Shown here one piece after another: positions 30,287 to 37,135 of a DNA stretch of 38,282 nucleotides; the stretch's first letter is position 1, and every line of letters begins with the position of its first letter. The position numbers and the translations under genes were made by a program. The DNA comes from an uncultured Flavobacteriales bacterium (GTDB lineage Bacteria > Bacteroidota > Bacteroidia > Flavobacteriales > Crocinitomicaceae). Below the pieces are notes generated by a model that worked only from the letters and a program-made list of their open reading frames with translations, had not been told where the DNA came from and searched no databases. The stretch covers positions 1 to 38,282 of the forward strand of contig CAMLLB010000040.1 in assembly GCA_946480815.1 (NCBI GenBank). Direction: 5' to 3'.

Positions 30287-31330
30287 TTATTGATTCAATT
30301 TCTGCAATAAATGCTCCGCTCTTCCTTTTTTGAATATTTTATTGCTGTTATCCTGGCCTTTTCTCAGCGCTTTTTGCTCTTCAAAAGAAAGATGAATAAT
30401 CTCCTGGCATTCAGGTGTACAACAACTTTCGTATTTCGCATTGCATTTTTCACACTGAATGAACAGCAAATGGCATGCTTCATTGGCACAATTTACATGC
30501 ACGTCAGCGGGTTCTCCGCATTGATGACAATTTGAAACGATATCATCCGTGATTCGTTCTCCACGTCGTTCATCAAATACAAAGTTCTTACCTATGAACC
30601 GATTTTCAAGGCCTTTTTCCTTGCATTCATTTGCATACTTGATGATCCCGCCTTCCAACTGATGAACATTCTTAAATCCACGGTGCTTGAACCATGCAGA
30701 TGCTTTTTCACATCGAATTCCACCGGTACAATACATCACGATGTTTTTATCTTCGTTTCCCTTCAGGTAAGCGTCTTCAATTATTGGTAACGATTCACGA
30801 AAGGTGTCTACATCGGGAAGAATTGCTCCTTTGAAATGCCCCACTTCATGTTCGTAATGATTTCTAAAGTCGATTAGAATGGTATCCGGGTCTTGCGTCA
30901 AAGCATTGAATTCTTCTGCTTTCAAATGTTTCCCGATATCTGTTACGTCAAACGATTCATCGGACAAACCATCTGCCAGGATCTTATTACGGACTTTTAC
31001 CTTCAATTTCAGGAACGGAAATTCTGCACCTTCTTCTTCCACTGCGATATTCAATCGAACACCGTCCAGGAAATCGATGGAATACAGATCCGTACGAAAA
31101 GCATTCAAGCGATCGGTTGGTACCGAGATTTGCGCATTAATCCCTTCATTGGCAACATAAATACGCCCAACAACCTGAAGGTTATCCAATAATTGATATA
31201 AGTAATCTCTGAAAATTTGAGGATTGGCAATTTTTGCATACTTATAGAAAGAGATCGTCACAAACTCGTGACCTGCCTCGCGCAATTTTTGCTCTAATTC
31301 CTCTTTACTAAATGTGTTCCACAGTTGCAT
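30287..31330 (-). CDS. trhO: tRNA uridine(34) hydroxylase (rhodanese-family TrhO/YceA)
   Basis: A 347-residue rhodanese-type protein that hydroxylates wobble uridine at C5 in tRNAs. N-terminal domain: VTISFYKYAKIANPQIFRD, then GRIYVANEGINAQIS. The rhodanese domain has VMYCTGGIRCEKASAWFKHRG with the active-site Cys loop. The C-terminal zinc-binding tail is Cys-rich (CHQCGEPADVHVNC, CEKCNAKYESCC), ending LQKLNQ. Start at MQLWNTFSKEEL (31330) is taken because the 20 codons before it do not match the family. Preceded by an octamer array, a TATCTTTG motif and an independent terminator. Confidence 0.94.
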   Translation of the reverse strand: MQLWNTFSKEELEQKLREAGHEFVTISFYKYAKIANPQIFRDYLYQLLDNLQVVGRIYVANEGINAQISVPTDRLNAFRTDLYSIDFLDGVRLNIAVEEEGAEFPFLKLKVKVRNKILADGLSDESFDVTDIGKHLKAEEFNALTQDPDTILIDFRNHYEHEVGHFKGAILPDVDTFRESLPIIEDAYLKGNEDKNIVMYCTGGIRCEKASAWFKHRGFKNVHQLEGGIIKYANECKEKGLENRFIGKNFVFDERRGERITDDIVSNCHQCGEPADVHVNCANEACHLLFIQCEKCNAKYESCCTPECQEIIHLSFEEQKALRKGQDNSNKIFKKGRAEHLLQKLNQ

Positions 31331-31389
31331 GCTATGTTTGTTTTTGTAAAAAGTTTCACAGCGCCTATGCCATAGCTTCAGCGCCGGCA

Positions 31390-31397
31390 CAAAGATA
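31390..31397 (-). promoter_or_regulatory. Candidate -7 element (TATCTTTG) upstream of trhO
   Basis: TATCTTTG on the minus strand 60 bp from the trhO start codon, at the edge of an octamer array. The -33 position holds no TTG. Confidence 0.4.
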
Positions 31398-31433
31398 TTA
31401 AGATATTAGGACTTCAGGATATTAAGACTTTAA
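31394..31433. repeat. Five tandem octamers (GATATTAA-type)
   Basis: In exact 8-base phase: GATATTAA, GATATTAG, GACTTCAG, GATATTAA, GACTTTAA. The array partly overlaps the candidate trhO promoter. It looks like the short-period arrays near the four-helix-bundle gene on its right. Confidence 0.75.
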
Positions 31434-31442
31434 ACTTTTTAT

Positions 31443-31484
31443 AAAAAAACGAAACTCTGAACACCTTTCGGCACTCAGAGTTTC
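31443..31484 (-). terminator. Strong Rho-independent terminator without an assigned gene
   Basis: GAAACTCTGA (31451-31460) pairs with TCAGAGTTTC (31475-31484), 10 bp perfect, loop of 14, followed on the minus strand by a run of seven T. It lies 113 bp upstream of trhO and cannot be trhO's own terminator. It implies a separate minus-strand transcript from the right, or a leader attenuator. Confidence 0.8.
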
Positions 31485-31600
31485 AAGTTTAAACCTAACC
31501 CCGCTAATTCTATCTGGCCTTAGCAAGCCGTACCTAAAACACATCTATTACAGTTACCACACTGTAAGATGATTCATGTACGAAGGGAATTGCGTTTTGG
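31485..31600 (-). ncRNA. Possible small RNA or leader ending at the orphan terminator
   Basis: Minus-strand sequence immediately before the terminator folds: TTACAGT/ACTGTAA (31548-31567, 7-bp stem). No gene of credible length lies here. A stop-to-stop frame of 17 codons contains a Cys-rich string ending CGNCNRCVLGTAC but has no start codon. Together with the terminator it is a candidate transcript. The 5' end is unknown and the call is tentative. This also describes the 383-bp spacer between trhO and the four-helix-bundle gene. Confidence 0.3.
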
Positions 31601-31615
31601 ATTTTATGAAGAACA

Positions 31616-31664
31616 AATTCCTAATTCCTAATTCCTAATTCCTAATTCCTAATTCCTAATTCCT
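31616..31664. repeat. Seven tandem AATTCCT heptamers (left array)
   Basis: Seven exact copies of AATTCCT followed by AATAAT, 49 bp before the four-helix-bundle gene start. Differs from the right-hand array by one base per unit (C for G). Confidence 0.95.
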
Positions 31665-31713
31665 AATAATCAATTCATCTTTTTTATTATCTTAAGTAAG
31701 AAATGCTATTCAC

Positions 31714-32070
31714 ATGAAAGGAAATATTATTCAAGAAAAAAGCTTTGACTTCGCAGTACAAATTGTAGAAACCTATAAATACCTGGCTTTCGAGAAGAAA
31801 GAATTCGTCTTGTCAAAACAACTTTTACGTTCAGGAACATCAATTGGTGCTAACATCTCCGAAGCAATTCGGGGCCAATCTTCAAAAGATTTTATTCATA
31901 AACTTCAAATCTCAAGAAAAGAGACCAATGAGACTCTTTATTGGTTAAAACTGCTTGAAACAACACAGTACCTGCAACAGGAAATTGCAATGAAACTTAT
32001 TCAAGGTTGTGAAGAGCTACTAAAAATCCTAACATCGATTATTAAAACTTTGGAAATCAAGGTGAAATAA
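31714..32070 (+). CDS. Four-helix-bundle protein (23S rRNA IVS/S23 family)
   Basis: A 118-residue all-helical protein of the TIGR02436/S23 family: FDFAVQIVETYKYLAFEKKEFVLSKQ, then LLRSGTSIGANISEAIRGQS (the conserved S-G-T-S-I-G-A-N-x-x-E-A motif), SKDFIHKLQISRKETNETLYWLKLL and the C-terminal amphipathic helix. Members occur inside 23S rRNA intervening sequences and, as Avd, in diversity-generating retroelements. This one is stand-alone and bounded by heptamer arrays: 49 bp upstream (31616-31664) and 26 bp downstream (32097-32150). Base composition is AT-richer than the core genes nearby. It is probably a mobile cassette; mechanism unknown. Confidence 0.9.
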   Translation: MKGNIIQEKSFDFAVQIVETYKYLAFEKKEFVLSKQLLRSGTSIGANISEAIRGQSSKDFIHKLQISRKETNETLYWLKLLETTQYLQQEIAMKLIQGCEELLKILTSIIKTLEIKVK

Positions 32071-32096
32071 TTCTGAATAAGCCAATTAAGATCAAC

Positions 32097-32150
32097 ATTC
32101 GTAATTCGTAATTCGTAATTCGTAATTCGTAATTCGTAATTCGTAATTCG
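32097..32150. repeat. Tandem ATTCGTA heptamers (right array)
   Basis: Seven full copies of ATTCGTA plus ATTCG, abutting the stop codon of the next minus-strand gene at 32151. In phase with the left array the unit is AATTCGT against AATTCCT. Confidence 0.95.
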
Positions 32151-33404
32151 TTATGTTTTTCGCTTCTGCTTCTTCGCGGCCGGGAACAAAATATTGTTCA
32201 GGATCAATCGATATCCAGGTGAATTCGGATGTAAATTCAGATCGGTTGGTGGATCCCCTACTTTGTGCTGGAAATCTTCAGGATCATGACCTCCGTAAAA
32301 TGTCCAGGTTCCCTGGCCCAATTCACCGTGAATGTAACGAGCAGTATTCAATGCTTTGTTTTCGCCCATCACCAGAACATTTGATTTGATCAAATCACGT
32401 CTGAAATCAGTTGTCTGTCCCATGAAACCATCAATCACATCGGTGTGGCATTGCGTCAACATTGCCGGAACAACATCCCATTTGGCAGAAAAGTCGAATA
32501 ATGTGAATTTATCCTGACTTTCAGGCAGTCGGTGCAAATCTGTTCCGTCGATATTCGAATATTCATACAACATCGGGTCCTGGACCAAAATAAAGTCCTT
32601 GAACGCAAAAGTCATGTTGTAGTCCAGTTCGTTCTGACAATTCGGATCTCTGGAATCTCCGTCAAACATGCGTTCACAAATATCTGTTTCGTGGGCCGAA
32701 AGTGCAATATCGAAACTGTCCGTTCCACTACACATCGTAAACAAGAATCCGCCCCCAATGACGAAATTCCGCAGGTTATTTGCAACAGCCAGTTTCAACT
32801 GAGAAACTTTCGCAAAGCCCAAATTTGCGGCATCTCTTTCCGCATCAGCCACCTGATTTATATACCAGGCTTCCCGATGAAAAGAAGCATAGAATTTTCC
32901 GTATTGACCGGTAAAGTCTTCGTGATGCAAATGCAGCCAGTCGTATTTGGGAAGAACTCCCATAACGATCGCCGAATCGTAAATCTTATCGTAAGGAATT
33001 TCAGCATAATCCAGCACCATCGTTACCGCATCATCCCAGGGCAACGCACTTTTCGGTGTATAAACAGCAATTTTCGGTGCTTTTTCCAGCTGAACAATTT
33101 CCATGTTCACTTCCGGATTGGCAATCTCGGTCCGAATGGCATTCACTTGTCCGTCAGCTACGATTTCGTAACTTACTCCACGAATGATCAATTCTTCTTC
33201 AATAGTTCTTAAATGCGGGAATAAAAAAGATCCGCCGCGATAATTCAGGAGCCATTCCATCACAACTCCGTTTTCAAGCACCCAAAAAGAAACGCCGTAA
33301 GCTTTTAGATGGTTCGTTTGTCTCTCATCCATCGGAACCAGGATCGAAGAAGCCGAAACAGTTTTAACAACGATCAGAAATGCGATTGCCAGGAAAAATC
33401 TCAT
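32151..33404 (-). CDS. Conserved exported protein commonly labelled 'asparagine synthetase B'
   Basis: A 417-residue exported protein with signal peptide (1-18). After it the sequence SSILVPMDERQTNHLKAYGVSFWVLE is nearly invariant in Bacteroidetes homologs. It has a central class I glutamine-amidotransferase/ThuA-like segment (RNFVIGGGFLFTMCSGTDSFD) and a terminal GTWTFYGGHDPEDFQHKVGDPPTDL. No N-terminal nucleophile Cys of AsnB and no ATP-pyrophosphatase P-loop is visible, so the automatic name is probably wrong. It acts outside the cytoplasm. Its stop abuts the ATTCGTA array. Its tail (FPAAKKQKRKT) is basic. Confidence 0.8.
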   Translation of the reverse strand: MRFFLAIAFLIVVKTVSASSILVPMDERQTNHLKAYGVSFWVLENGVVMEWLLNYRGGSFLFPHLRTIEEELIIRGVSYEIVADGQVNAIRTEIANPEVNMEIVQLEKAPKIAVYTPKSALPWDDAVTMVLDYAEIPYDKIYDSAIVMGVLPKYDWLHLHHEDFTGQYGKFYASFHREAWYINQVADAERDAANLGFAKVSQLKLAVANNLRNFVIGGGFLFTMCSGTDSFDIALSAHETDICERMFDGDSRDPNCQNELDYNMTFAFKDFILVQDPMLYEYSNIDGTDLHRLPESQDKFTLFDFSAKWDVVPAMLTQCHTDVIDGFMGQTTDFRRDLIKSNVLVMGENKALNTARYIHGELGQGTWTFYGGHDPEDFQHKVGDPPTDLNLHPNSPGYRLILNNILFPAAKKQKRKT

Positions 33405-33484
33405 AGTATTGTTTATGACAGACCTTAAATTTAATTCAAAAAAGGGATAACGCCTGATTTACAACATAAATTGTGAATCAGTAC

Positions 33485-35062
33485 TTAAAATGGTGTTTCG
33501 TCCGGGCCATTGAAATCTTCGTCCGGAACATTGTTCATGTTACTTCCAAGTGTAATGGTTCTTGGCGCATCATCAAATCCACGATTCATCGACATTCCCG
33601 CACTCATTGCATTCGGATTGAAATCATTTCCCGGACCGCTGTTATACTGATCTTCCATGTTTTCGAAACGGGCATATTTCCCCACGAAACGCATCCGCAC
33701 ATTTTCCAAACCACCATTCCGGTGTTTTGCAATGATGATCTCACCGACTCCTTCATTGGAAGAACCATCTTCCGCGGTTGTAATTCCATAGTATTCCGGT
33801 CGATATAAGAACCCAACGATATCGGCATCCTGCTCAATCGCTCCGGATTCACGAAGATCCGAAAGCACCGGCCGCTTATCTCCACCACGCGTTTCCACCG
33901 AACGGGAAAGCTGTGAAAGTGCAATGATCGGCACGTTCAGTTCCTTTGCAATTTCTTTAATGGAACGGGAAATGGTTGAAATTTCCTGTTCACGGTTCCC
34001 GGTACCTTTTCCACCACCGGCCGACATCAGCTGCAAGTAATCGATGATAACCATCTGGATGTCGTACTGCATTTTCAAACGGCGGCATTTTGCACGTAAG
34101 TCAAATACGCTCAAACCTGGTGTATCGTCAATATAGATCGGAGCTTCCGCTAATTTGGTAACACGACTGTATAGTTGCTGGAACTCGTATTCTTCCAGTT
34201 TTCCTTTTCTCAATTTCTCTGCGGAAATCATACTTTCTGCTGAGATCAAACGTTTCACAAGCTGAACGGAGGACATCTCCAGTGAGAAGATCGCGACTCC
34301 CATATTGAAATCCACCGCGGTATTTCGTGCCATGGACAATACGAATGCGGTTTTTCCCATCGCCGGACGTGCTGCAATAACGATCATATCGGATCGCTGC
34401 CAACCTGAAGTCAATTCGTCTAACTTTCTGAAACCGGTAGGAACCCCTGAAAGTCCGTCGCTGTTTTTAGCCGCTTGTTCAATTTCCTTGATCGCTTCAC
34501 TCACCACAATATTCATGGTTGAGACGGTTTTCTTCATATTGTTTTCGGCAATCCCGAACAACGATCCTTCTGCTTTGGTCAGCAATTCAAAAACGTCTGT
34601 TGTTTCGTCGTAAGCATCCCGCAAGGTTTCGGAACACATGCGGATAATTTCCCGTTGAATGTATTTCTGGGCGATGATCCGTGCATGGTATTCGATGTGT
34701 GCTACGGAACCTACACGTTGCGTCAGGGAAGAAAGATACACAACTCCGCCAGCTGCTTCCAGTTCTCCACGCTGCTTCAATTTATCTGCAACGGTCAATA
34801 AGTCAATCGGATTGGAAGTTCCGAACAGTTCACGGATCGCGCCATAAATGTACGTGTGTTTCGGGTCATAAAAACTTTCAGCGGATAACATATCGATGGT
34901 ATCGGTCACGGCGTTTTTATCCAGCATCATTGCCCCAAGAACGGCTTGTTCCACGTCGATTGCCTGGGGTGGAATTTTCCCCATTTCATTTGCAAGCGGT
35001 AAAATAGTATTCTTGGTACGAGCTCCTACCCTACGGGAATTGTTCGGTTGTTGTTCTTCCAT
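33485..35062 (-). CDS. dnaB: Replicative DNA helicase
   Basis: A 525-residue hexameric helicase that drives the replication fork. The N-terminal domain begins PPQAIDVEQAVLGAMMLDKNAV. The RecA-like C-domain has the Walker A AARPAMGKTAFVLS (about residue 230), Walker B MVIIDYLQLMSAGGG, and the arginine-finger/H4 region SQLSRSVETRGGDKRPVLSDLRESG. YRPEYYGI is also typical. No intein. The Asn/Gly-rich C-terminal tail is common in this phylum. Start at MEEQQPNN (35062). TATCTTTG lies 5 bp upstream, implying a very short leader if used. Confidence 0.96.
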   Translation of the reverse strand: MEEQQPNNSRRVGARTKNTILPLANEMGKIPPQAIDVEQAVLGAMMLDKNAVTDTIDMLSAESFYDPKHTYIYGAIRELFGTSNPIDLLTVADKLKQRGELEAAGGVVYLSSLTQRVGSVAHIEYHARIIAQKYIQREIIRMCSETLRDAYDETTDVFELLTKAEGSLFGIAENNMKKTVSTMNIVVSEAIKEIEQAAKNSDGLSGVPTGFRKLDELTSGWQRSDMIVIAARPAMGKTAFVLSMARNTAVDFNMGVAIFSLEMSSVQLVKRLISAESMISAEKLRKGKLEEYEFQQLYSRVTKLAEAPIYIDDTPGLSVFDLRAKCRRLKMQYDIQMVIIDYLQLMSAGGGKGTGNREQEISTISRSIKEIAKELNVPIIALSQLSRSVETRGGDKRPVLSDLRESGAIEQDADIVGFLYRPEYYGITTAEDGSSNEGVGEIIIAKHRNGGLENVRMRFVGKYARFENMEDQYNSGPGNDFNPNAMSAGMSMNRGFDDAPRTITLGSNMNNVPDEDFNGPDETPF

Positions 35063-35066
35063 TGAG

Positions 35067-35074
35067 CAAAGATA
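35067..35074 (-). promoter_or_regulatory. Candidate -7 element (TATCTTTG) adjacent to dnaB start
   Basis: TATCTTTG on the minus strand, five bp from the dnaB ATG. If functional the mRNA would be leaderless or start inside the coding region, so translation may begin at a later codon. No -33 TTG match at normal spacing. Confidence 0.3.
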
Positions 35075-35172
35075 CAGAATCAAAAGCAGGCGATCGCGGT
35101 AAAGTTTAAGAATAGTTTTTAAGAATAAAGGAACATCGTTTTCAACGGGTTATTAACACTACTCAGATCATG

Positions 35173-35207
35173 AAAAAAAAGCCCTCCCGGTTGAACCGAA
35201 AGGACTT
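35173..35207 (-). terminator. Rho-independent terminator of the beta-barrel gene
   Basis: AAAGCCCTCCCGGTT pairs imperfectly with AACCGAAAGGACTTT; on the minus strand it is followed by eight T. Lies 28 bp past the stop of the 35235 gene. Confidence 0.7.
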
Positions 35208-35234
35208 TCCAAACCAATATGAAAGCTTCAACTA

Positions 35235-35864
35235 CTAGAATCTATAACCCAATGTTAGCTGAAGCCATTGATTTTTATAGCGTGGAGCGGACGAGGAACC
35301 ATCGCCATGGTTCGTTTGAAAATCCCATCCTGCTCTCGGAGACACCACAAAGTGGTTTACATTTACATCGAAGCCGACAACTGCACCCAATGTATTCCGG
35401 CGAATATCCGTGTCAAAATCCCTGAATTCTGTTTCGGAAAATGTTCCGGAAGTGAAGTTGTCTTCCTGGCTCATTAAGAAGGAATATTGCGGACCCGCAA
35501 CAATCGAAAAAGCAGGAAACGGTTTAAAGGTGAATAGGATCGGTATGTCCAGGTAGTTTGTAGTTCGTTTGAACGAATAGTTTTGTCCCAGCATCACTCC
35601 GGATCCCTGGAATCCCTTTTGGGAAAATAAAACTTCCGGCTGAACACCTAAGAATTTCCCGATTGGAATATGTAAGAAGGCACCTCCGGCAAATCCTGCT
35701 TTCCCGTTAGCCTCAAAATCGTTATCTCTTTCATCCCATACATTGGAGTAGTTTGCCCCGGCTTTTAACCCCACTTTTAATGCTCCTCTGTAATCTTCCT
35801 GCGCATTCAAATTCATCCCGAATATTGAAATACATGCTATTAGCATTATTGTAACCTTTTTCAT
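35235..35864 (-). CDS. Outer membrane beta-barrel (PorT-type) protein
   Basis: A 209-residue protein, signal peptide 1-21 (ending MNLNAQ). It has an outer membrane beta-barrel pattern: LKVGLKAGANYSNVWDERD, then GAFLHIPIGKFLGVQPEVLFSQKG, YLDIPILFTFKPFPAFSIVAGPQYSFL, and the terminal strand QLTLGYRF ending in Phe, which is the outer membrane insertion signal. This fits the PorT/OMP_b-brl_2 family, small eight-stranded barrels with no known transport role. Monocistronic, with terminator. Confidence 0.85.
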   Translation of the reverse strand: MKKVTIMLIACISIFGMNLNAQEDYRGALKVGLKAGANYSNVWDERDNDFEANGKAGFAGGAFLHIPIGKFLGVQPEVLFSQKGFQGSGVMLGQNYSFKRTTNYLDIPILFTFKPFPAFSIVAGPQYSFLMSQEDNFTSGTFSETEFRDFDTDIRRNTLGAVVGFDVNVNHFVVSPRAGWDFQTNHGDGSSSAPRYKNQWLQLTLGYRF

Positions 35865-36064
35865 CTTTCGCTAGTTTGAACGTTTGAAAGACAAAAGGCC
35901 AAATCCATGCCCCTAACAGGCAATCACACTCCTAAAAAAACTTAAACACCAAGCGGCAAAGGGGATTCAGAAGGAAGACAGAAAAATCAGGGCTATGCCA
36001 AAAAGAAAAATTCATTTCATTTTGGAAAAGGTGGGTTTCATTTTGGGAAAATTATATTGTCCGT

Positions 36065-36104
36065 TAAACAGTAGGGGCGCGATTAATTGCGCCCCTACTG
36101 TTTA
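36065..36104. terminator. Long palindrome, probable terminator of exodeoxyribonuclease III gene
   Basis: TAAACAGTAGGGGCGC (36065-36080) and its exact 16-bp reverse complement (36089-36104) flank GATTAATT. It lies 18 bp beyond the gene's stop. The T-tract is only three bases, so it may be primarily a REP-type repeat. It is also the only notable feature of the 257-bp spacer at 35865-36121. Confidence 0.6.
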
Positions 36105-36121
36105 AATATTCAAATTATCAA

Positions 36122-36886
36122 TTATAAATTCAATTCCAATCCAACCGGGCAATGGTCAGACCCCATAATTTCGTTATGAATGGTTGCTGCTTTCAGATTT
36201 GGGACAAATGCTTCGGAAACCAGGAAATAATCGATTCTCCAGCCAATGTTCTTCCCTCGTGCTCCGGCACGATAGCTCCACCAGCTATATTTGATCTCAT
36301 CGCCGTTCAATACACGCCAGGAATCAACCAATCCGCTTCCGACAAATCCATCCATTCCGTCAATTTCTTCCTGCATGAATCCAGCTGACTTGTTGTAATT
36401 CTCTTTTGGGCGTGCCAAATCGATTGCTTTGTGTGCCACATTGAAATCTCCGCAAACGATTACCGGTTTCTGTGCCTCCAACTTTTTCAGGTACCGCAAA
36501 AAATCTGCATCCCACGCCTGACGGTATGACAAACGCAACAACTCGCTCCCTGAATTGGGAACATATACCGTAATCAAATAAAATTTGTCGTATTCAGCGC
36601 AGATCACTCGTCCTTCTTCGTCGTGCTCCGGAATTCCCATATCGTAAACAACGGAAATCGGCTCTGTTTTTGAAATAATTGCCGTACCGGAATAACCTTT
36701 TCTTCCTGCTTCATTGGCATATACAAAGGGATACCCCAAAGGATTCACAGTTTCCAGTACCTGCTCCACAGTTGCTTTTGTTTCCTGTAAACAAATGACA
36801 TCTGCCTGCATTGTTTTCATATCATCGAGAAAAGATTTCCCTGCAATTGCGCGAATTCCGTTTACGTTAAAGGATAAAAGTTTCAT
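36122..36886 (-). CDS. xth: Exodeoxyribonuclease III
   Basis: A 254-residue AP endonuclease/3' exonuclease of base-excision repair. Endonuclease/exonuclease/phosphatase fold with N-terminal FNVNGIRA, catalytic Glu in CLQETKA, VYVPNSG, active-site GDFNVAHKAIDLARPK (Asp/Asn), and terminal GSDHCPVGLEL (Asp-His pair). Usual length and no signal peptide. Divergent from mutS2 across a 249-bp spacer. Confidence 0.96.
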   Translation of the reverse strand: MKLLSFNVNGIRAIAGKSFLDDMKTMQADVICLQETKATVEQVLETVNPLGYPFVYANEAGRKGYSGTAIISKTEPISVVYDMGIPEHDEEGRVICAEYDKFYLITVYVPNSGSELLRLSYRQAWDADFLRYLKKLEAQKPVIVCGDFNVAHKAIDLARPKENYNKSAGFMQEEIDGMDGFVGSGLVDSWRVLNGDEIKYSWWSYRAGARGKNIGWRIDYFLVSEAFVPNLKAATIHNEIMGSDHCPVGLELNL

Positions 36887-37044
36887 ATTTGAAGAAGTTG
36901 AAAGGGTTTAAATGTCCAAAAAGTTCAAATCTGCTATACCTGCCGAAGAACTTTCAAGGAGGTAAAAATAGGAAAATGTTTCGTGCGTACGCCTAATTAA
37001 TAGGAGCAAAAAAATTTAATCACCCTTCCAGGGTTATAAACCAC

Positions 37045-37074
37045 AGAACCATTTTCATGACCTAAAATGGTTCT
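37045..37074. other. Hairpin in the divergent spacer upstream of mutS2
   Basis: AGAACCATTTT (37045-37055) pairs with AAAATGGTTCT (37064-37074), 11 bp perfect with an 8-base loop, followed by CTTTTA. It sits between divergent genes, where no terminator is expected for either. The rest of the 249-bp spacer shows a candidate mutS2 promoter only. Confidence 0.6.
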
Positions 37075-37101
37075 CTTTTACCAACATTTCTTTCACTGTT
37101 T

Positions 37102-37131
37102 TTGCCAGCTTCCAAATTGACATTATTTTTA
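37102..37131 (+). promoter_or_regulatory. Candidate mutS2 promoter
   Basis: TTG (37102-37104), 19-bp spacer, TATTTTTA (37124-37131), matching TTG-N19-TAnnTTTG except for the last base. Four bp from the ATG, so the message would be nearly leaderless. Confidence 0.35.
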
Positions 37132-37135
37132 CACT

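Noticed and set aside
31616..32150. Heptamer arrays as a CRISPR array
   Set aside because: Units are contiguous 7-mers with no spacers, and no cas genes are present.
32532..33212. 226-codon plus-strand frame opposite the exported 'asparagine synthetase B' gene
   Set aside because: Shadow of a strongly conserved minus-strand gene; composition is His/Arg/Ile-rich with no domain pattern.
35219..35477. Small plus-strand frames opposite the beta-barrel gene
   Set aside because: The minus strand has a signal peptide, barrel strands, C-terminal Phe and terminator; the plus frames have none of these.
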